Origin: Gammaproteobacteria bacterium
Lineage (GTDB): Bacteria > Pseudomonadota > Gammaproteobacteria > Pseudomonadales > Porticoccaceae
Reading direction: 5' to 3'
DNA: 54,733 bases
Assembly (NCBI GenBank): GCA_003235325.1
Contig: QJWQ01000051.1
Coordinates: 1-54,733, forward strand
A program made the translations under genes and the position numbers. Below, in pieces: positions 50,640 through 54,733 of the stretch. The notes under the pieces are model-generated. The model was not told where the DNA came from. It saw nothing but the letters and a program-made list of their open reading frames with translations, and did no database searches. Each line of letters begins with the position of its first letter. The stretch's first letter is position 1.

Positions 50640-51623
50640 ATGAAAAAAACTGCACTTGTGCTCGCAATTGGCGCCGCGTCTATTATGCCCTTGGCAGCCG
50701 TGGCCGACGGCCCCATCGACGGCAAGGTCTATGGCAAGGTCAATGTTTCACTGGTCAATGCCGATAATGGCGTCGATGACCAGTGGGAACTGGACAGCAA
50801 TGCTTCACGGCTGGGTTTTGAAGGCAAGACCCAGCTTTCCGAAGGGCTCTATGCTATCTACAAGCTTGAATACGAGGTCTCCGTCGATGGCGATGGCGAT
50901 ACTTTTGGCAAGCGCAACATTATTGCCGGTCTGCAGGGCGGTTTCGGTACCGTTTGGGCGGGCAGGCACGACACACCGACCAAGTTGGCCCAGAACAAGA
51001 TCGACCTGTTTAACGACCTGCAGGGTGACATCAAGAACACCTTCGAGGGCGAAAACCGGGTAAATAACATCGTCGCCTACACCACCCCGTCCATGAGCGG
51101 TTTTTCCGCCATGGTGGCCTTTGTTCCGGGCGAAAATAACGATACGGAAGATAGTAAGTTTATCGGCGAAGCCGATACCACCAATGACGGTCTTGCCGAC
51201 GGGGTTTCCTACCTGATCAGCTACGACACCGAAAGTCTGTATCTGGCTATCGCCGGGGATCAGGACATCGACAACCAGGACCTGATTCGCGCCGTTGCCC
51301 AGTGGACGATCGATGCTCTGCAACTGGGCTTCATGTATCAGCAGAACGAATCCAATCTGGATTCCGCCAGTTACGATGAATCCGGTTACTTCGTCAGTGC
51401 CGCCTACAAGATTGACGCGGTTACCCTGAAGGCCCAGTATGGCATGGTAGAAGATGATGCCGACGATGATGAGGAAGACACCTGGTCCCTGGGTGCCGAC
51501 TACAAACTGGCGAAAAGCACCAAGCTGTTTGCTTTCTACACCGCCAATGAAGACACCCCGGGCGGTGATTCCTCCAGCATCGAGGAAGACTACTTCGGCG
51601 TTGGTCTGGAACATAAGTTCTAA
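50640..51623 (+). CDS. Outer-membrane porin, probably phosphate-starvation-induced
   Basis: This 327-residue precursor has a signal peptide (MKKTALVLAIGAASIMPLAAVA, cleavage near AVA-DGP). The mature part is a general trimeric-type porin: alternating beta-strands, SRLGFEGKTQLSEGLYAIYKLEYEV and GFGTVWAGRHDTPTK, ending VGLEHKF with the C-terminal Phe needed for outer-membrane assembly. The protein is rich in Asp and Glu in the loops (for example EDDADDDEEDTW), which by itself does not suggest anion selectivity. A strong Pho box lies upstream, so its role is likely nutrient uptake during phosphate limitation. A strong terminator follows. Confidence 0.9.
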   Translation: MKKTALVLAIGAASIMPLAAVADGPIDGKVYGKVNVSLVNADNGVDDQWELDSNASRLGFEGKTQLSEGLYAIYKLEYEVSVDGDGDTFGKRNIIAGLQGGFGTVWAGRHDTPTKLAQNKIDLFNDLQGDIKNTFEGENRVNNIVAYTTPSMSGFSAMVAFVPGENNDTEDSKFIGEADTTNDGLADGVSYLISYDTESLYLAIAGDQDIDNQDLIRAVAQWTIDALQLGFMYQQNESNLDSASYDESGYFVSAAYKIDAVTLKAQYGMVEDDADDDEEDTWSLGADYKLAKSTKLFAFYTANEDTPGGDSSSIEEDYFGVGLEHKF

Positions 51624-51642
51624 ACCAGTACAAAATGTTGGG

Positions 51643-51670
51643 AAAAGGGGCGCATTGCGCCCCTTTTTTT
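51643..51670 (+). terminator. Intrinsic terminator after the porin gene
   Basis: AAAAGGGGCGC (51643-51653) pairs perfectly with GCGCCCCTTTT (51657-51667) over a 3-base loop and ends in a run of seven T. It lies 19 bp after the porin stop. Confidence 0.93.
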
Positions 51671-51729
51671 GTTGCTTGACAGCGGCTTATGGAGTAGAAG
51701 ATGCGTGGAAAAATTGTCGAGGCGTCAGG

Positions 51730-52215
51730 ATGAAACTTAGATCGTGTGGTCTGGCATTGCTATTGGCGGGTTCGGTCATTGGCCAGAGCCGGGCCGGAGA
51801 TTGCTCTGAATCAACGGTTGACCGGGTCGACTCCCCAGGCTTTTTTCACAGTGTCGGGGACTGTGGCAATACCGGGGATCAGTCCCCGGCATCTACCAGG
51901 ACTGAAGTTGAAGGCTCCGGGACCGAAGAAACAACAATTATTGCGCCGGGTGCGGGCACCTCGGGGATGGCCACGAACCAGACTACAGGCGCAGCCGCCA
52001 CAAAACTTTTGACCCTGCAGGGTGGATTTCAGATAGCCGGTAGTGCGGTTGAACCGGATTATTTTGACGTGACACTGGCCCTGACCCGAAAGATGGCTGC
52101 AGCCTGTTCCGATGGCTGGGAAAAAAAGCAGGAGTGGGTTGAAACTATTGAAAATGGCTATTTGCTCAATATACGGTTCCGTTGCCTGAGCAGCAGCGCT
52201 ATAGTGACGGATTAA
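51730..52215 (+). CDS. Small secreted protein of unknown function
   Basis: This 161-residue protein has a signal peptide (MKLRSCGLALLLAGSVIGQSRA, cleavage near RA-GDC). I do not recognise the mature part. It begins with an acidic, Gly/Ser/Thr-rich low-complexity stretch (about 25-90) and ends in a compact segment with aromatic residues (DGWEKKQEWVETIENGYLLNIRFRC). Four cysteines remain after signal cleavage (GDCSES, GDCGN, AACSDGW, FRCLSS), which would allow two disulfides in the periplasm. It lies after the porin terminator and before mlaA on the same strand, with no clear promoter seen. Confidence 0.6.
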   Translation: MKLRSCGLALLLAGSVIGQSRAGDCSESTVDRVDSPGFFHSVGDCGNTGDQSPASTRTEVEGSGTEETTIIAPGAGTSGMATNQTTGAAATKLLTLQGGFQIAGSAVEPDYFDVTLALTRKMAAACSDGWEKKQEWVETIENGYLLNIRFRCLSSSAIVTD

Positions 52216-52419
52216 TTGTGCGTTGCGCCATAAGGTCAGGGCAAATTACCACAGGTCGGAACAAACCTTGAATATTGTGGTGTCCGGGCCAATCTATGGG
52301 TTGTTCCAGGGAATTTTTTCGGTTAGACAGCAACCACCGCGTGAGCCTATCATCAGCGTATCAGTTTCGATAGAATGGCGGCCCTCTTTACAGGGGCTAA
52401 GTCTGCAGGTAAGGATTTA

Positions 52420-53148
52420 ATGGCTATCAACGGCGCCAAGACAATCGCAAGGGTATTGATCTGTACCCTTGGTTTGTGTACACCGTTTCCACTGCTGGCG
52501 AAGGATGCCGTCGGCGATCCTTTTGAGCGGGTGAACAGAAAAATCTTTGCCTTTAATGAAAGTGCCGACAAGTACCTGTTGAGACCCCTGGCAGTGAGTT
52601 ACCGTTTTATCCTGCCCGACCAGGTTGAGTCCGCTGTCGGCAGGGTATTTGCCAACCTGGGTGAAATTGTTAATGTCTCCAATGACCTGTTGCAGGGTAA
52701 ATGGGGCCAGGCGGGTCACGACAGCGGTCGTTTTCTGATCAATACCACCCTCGGCGCAGCCGGTATTTTCGATGTCGCCAAAAGTTTCGGCCTCGAAAGG
52801 AAGGAAGACGAGGATTTTGGCCAGACCCTGGCCCGGTGGGGAGTGGGTAGCGGCGCCTACATCATTCTGCCCTTCATCGGCCCCTCGACACTCAGGGACG
52901 CACCCGCCGCCTATGTGGACAGTTTGCTCAATCCCATCGGCTATATTGAGCATGTGCCGACGCGAAATACGGTGTATGGTGTCAATGCCCTTTCGATCAG
53001 GGCCGATCTGATCAAGTCAGAACAGTTGCTCAGTGGAGACAAGTATCTGTTTATCAGGGATATTTACTTGCAGAGACGCCAACACCTGATTCTTGATGGC
53101 CAGGTTGAAGATGACTTTGGTGATTTCGATGATTACGGTGACTATTGA
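52420..53148 (+). CDS. mlaA: MlaA/VacJ outer-membrane lipid-asymmetry protein
   Basis: MlaA removes misplaced phospholipids from the outer leaflet and passes them to MlaC, keeping outer-membrane asymmetry. The 242-residue protein has the family core DPFERVNRKIFAFNESADKY, RFLINTTLGAAGIFDVAKSFGL, and GVGSGAYIILPFIGPSTLRDAP. Most relatives are lipoproteins, but no lipobox is seen here (VLIC and LGLC do not fit); cleavage after LLA by signal peptidase I is more likely. The C-terminus is strongly acidic (about 15 residues). The start at 52420 has AAGGA upstream. It lies next to an RssB/RssC-like pair, as in Pseudomonas from memory. Confidence 0.94.
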   Translation: MAINGAKTIARVLICTLGLCTPFPLLAKDAVGDPFERVNRKIFAFNESADKYLLRPLAVSYRFILPDQVESAVGRVFANLGEIVNVSNDLLQGKWGQAGHDSGRFLINTTLGAAGIFDVAKSFGLERKEDEDFGQTLARWGVGSGAYIILPFIGPSTLRDAPAAYVDSLLNPIGYIEHVPTRNTVYGVNALSIRADLIKSEQLLSGDKYLFIRDIYLQRRQHLILDGQVEDDFGDFDDYGDY

Positions 53149-53197
53149 TCCCTGAAGTGCGAAATAACGCTGCCACAGAGACGTAGCGAGGTACTGC

Positions 53198-54379
53198 ATG
53201 GCAGATGGCGATAAAATCCTGCTGCTGATTTCTGATCGTAAAATGGAGAGCGATCAATGGACATCCAACCTTTCCGAAAGAGGTTGGCAGGTTACCCGTG
53301 TCACCTCATTTGACGATGCTCTTGAGATGGACTGCCACCGTTTCCTGGTGGTGCTACTGGTGACAAACAGTGCCACTGACCCCGTAATCCCGGAATTTGT
53401 CTCCCGCTGTGGCAGTGGTGAGGCGGTGCTTTTGTTGCCAATCGTTGACTACGCTACGGGCAAGGAAATCCTGAAACTCATGCATATGGGGCTCAAGGAT
53501 GTTCTTATCCGGCCTTTTTCAGACGATATGTTGCTGTCGAGTATTGATCGGGTGGCCTCACAGCGGGACCTGCTCAAGGAAAATACGGAGTATCGGACCC
53601 GTCTGGAAACCGCCAACAGGGTTTTGAAAGAAAGCCTGGATATTTTGAAACTTGATCAGATTGCCGGGCGCCAGGTCCAGCACAGTCTGCTTCCTCCTTC
53701 ACCTCTGCGTCACGGCCAATACGAAATTGCTCATCGCATTGTGCCCTCCCTTTATCTGAGCGGCGATTTCGTCGGCTACCATATTGTCTTTGATCGCTAC
53801 CTCCTTTTCTATTTTGCCGATGTTTCCGGTCACGGCGCCTCATCGGCCTTTATCACGATCCTGTTGGGATTTCTGTTGCGGCGAATCGTGCAAAGGCATG
53901 TGCGGGACAAGGATTTCAAGGCTCTGGACAGGGCTCCTGAAGGTTTTATTGAATATGTCAATCGCCAGATACTGGGCACGGGGCTGGAAAAACACCTGTC
54001 GATTTTTGCCGGTTCCATAGATATGAATAAACATTTGCTGCGCTATGCCGTCGGAGCGCAATTGCCAATGCCTATTTTTGTGGTTGGCAACGATGCCAGA
54101 TATCTTCCGGGAAAGGGTAAGCCGGTAGGTATCTACGAAGATGCAACCTGGAATGTGGAGGAAATTGCACTGCCGGCGAGGTTTTCACTGGTTATCGCTT
54201 CGGACGGTATTTTTGACATTCTTCCAGGGGAAAACCTCGATGCCCGGGAATCTCAATTGCTGGAAGCGGCCTCTGTGGCCACCATGGATCATGATCAGCT
54301 TTGTACGGCGCTGGGACTGGAATCATTGACGGAAGCCCCTGATGATATCTCCATTCTGACTGTCACGCGGGGGCAATAG
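53198..54379 (+). CDS. Degenerate-receiver/PP2C (SpoIIE-like) phosphatase, RssB- or HsbR-like
   Basis: This 393-residue protein has an N-terminal receiver-like domain (about 1-125), a helical linker and a PP2C/SpoIIE-type Ser/Thr phosphatase (about 165-393: FADVSGHGASSAFITI, VIASDGIFDIL, EAPDDISILTV). The receiver is degenerate: where the phospho-acceptor Asp should follow strand 3 the sequence is VVLLVTNSATD, and the usual Lys is Arg in LIRPF. The phosphatase metal-binding Asp residues are kept. It probably dephosphorylates the STAS protein encoded next, setting a partner-switching circuit like RssB/RssC or HsbR/HsbA in Pseudomonas. Its stop TAG shares its last base with the GTG of the STAS gene. 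Confidence 0.87.
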   Translation: MADGDKILLLISDRKMESDQWTSNLSERGWQVTRVTSFDDALEMDCHRFLVVLLVTNSATDPVIPEFVSRCGSGEAVLLLPIVDYATGKEILKLMHMGLKDVLIRPFSDDMLLSSIDRVASQRDLLKENTEYRTRLETANRVLKESLDILKLDQIAGRQVQHSLLPPSPLRHGQYEIAHRIVPSLYLSGDFVGYHIVFDRYLLFYFADVSGHGASSAFITILLGFLLRRIVQRHVRDKDFKALDRAPEGFIEYVNRQILGTGLEKHLSIFAGSIDMNKHLLRYAVGAQLPMPIFVVGNDARYLPGKGKPVGIYEDATWNVEEIALPARFSLVIASDGIFDILPGENLDARESQLLEAASVATMDHDQLCTALGLESLTEAPDDISILTVTRGQ

Positions 54380-54733
54380 TGGAACCGGGTAAAATCCTTG
54401 TCGCCAATCGTCAAACATCCTACCTGTTGAAATTTGTCGGTGACATTCGAGTGACTCTGTGCGCGAGCCTCAATCGTTACATCGAGGGCATTTTTCACGG
54501 TGAGCGGGCGAAAGTGATCTATATTGATATGCTCGATACCCAGGGCGTGGACAGCACTACCCTCGGCTTGCTGGTTAAACTCGGTAAGTATTGTCGGGAG
54601 GTTCTGGATATCAGGCCTATCATTTACTGCACAGAACCGGGCCTTATTCGCACCCTGGAAACCATGAGCATCGATGAGCTCTTTGACATCATTTCAACTG
54701 AACCGGAAAAACCTCCAACCCCGCCCGACATAA
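54379..54733 (+). CDS. STAS-domain anti-anti-sigma factor (partial at right edge)
   Basis: The gene starts at GTG 54379, sharing one base with the preceding stop, and runs off the right edge after 118 codons. It is a single STAS domain: YLLKFVGDIRVTLCASLNRYI, an IDMLDTQGVDSTTLGLL segment with the conserved Ser that would be phosphorylated, and IRPIIYCTEPGLIRTLETMSI. The coupled start and phosphatase neighbour indicate a partner-switching pair (RssC- or HsbA-like). Its target, an anti-sigma factor or a diguanylate cyclase, is not visible. Little or nothing is likely missing at the C-terminus given typical lengths near 110-120. Confidence 0.85.
   Translation, partial: MEPGKILVANRQTSYLLKFVGDIRVTLCASLNRYIEGIFHGERAKVIYIDMLDTQGVDSTTLGLLVKLGKYCREVLDIRPIIYCTEPGLIRTLETMSIDELFDIISTEPEKPPTPPDI

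Overview
The window looks like a chromosomal segment from a GC-rich gammaproteobacterium. From about 10.5 kb to the right edge the genes are housekeeping genes in an order that, from memory, closely follows Pseudomonas and partly E. coli: rluE-nudJ-mnmA-hflD-purB divergent from icd, then cspD/clpS-clpA, infA-bpt-aat-trxB, and ftsK-lolA-rarA-serS-cysG. The [4Fe-4S]-type CysH, ThrH, PabB and the RssB/RssC-like pair at the right end also fit a Pseudomonas-like or marine Cellvibrionales-like organism. The genus cannot be fixed from the sequence alone.

Layout. (1) 1-10343 is an accessory, co-directional locus. It holds the C-terminal part of a very large RTX-repeat protein with tandem LamG-like domains and an HExxHxxGxxH zinc motif (frameshifted in this assembly), a SapC-like protein, a GAF-TM-HlyD fusion, a PqqD-like/M50 protease/HlyD fusion, a short SecA paralogue and a periplasmic HlyD-type adaptor. 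The last four genes are almost or actually overlapping. I read this as a dedicated export and processing machine for the giant protein, and it is the best candidate for an undescribed system here. (2) 10544-10803 carries tRNA-Ser(CGA) and tRNA-Asn(GTT) on the minus strand with a hairpin terminator between them. (3) 10957-17380 holds uvrB, cysH with a small CxxC redox protein, thrH, pabB, a Rieske protein and rraA. (4) 17670-22561 is a glyoxylate-shunt unit: aceA, a divergent LysR regulator and glcB. (5) 22645-31025 holds a GNAT protein, gamma-glutamyltransferase, and the rluE-nudJ-mnmA-hflD-purB-roxA row on the minus strand. (6) 31161-39011 holds icd, cspD, clpS-clpA, infA, bpt, aat and trxB, which includes a complete bacterial N-degron module (two leucyl-transferases, adaptor and unfoldase). 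(7) 39167-50472 holds ftsK, lolA, rarA, serS, cysG and hrpA. (8) 50534-54733 holds a porin behind a textbook Pho box, a small secreted protein of unknown function, mlaA, and a degenerate-receiver/PP2C phosphatase with its STAS partner, which runs off the right edge.

No CRISPR array, insertion sequence, integrase, rRNA gene or replication origin was recognised. Several intergenic regions carry short repeats worth noting: a 17-bp unit repeated three times in the purB leader, a 16-17-bp unit repeated four times across the rarA start, an imperfect 69-bp-spaced direct repeat between icd and cspD, and a perfect 12-bp inverted repeat just after aceA. All coordinates, motifs and lengths were read by eye. 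Statements about families and gene order in other organisms are from memory and were not checked by database search.
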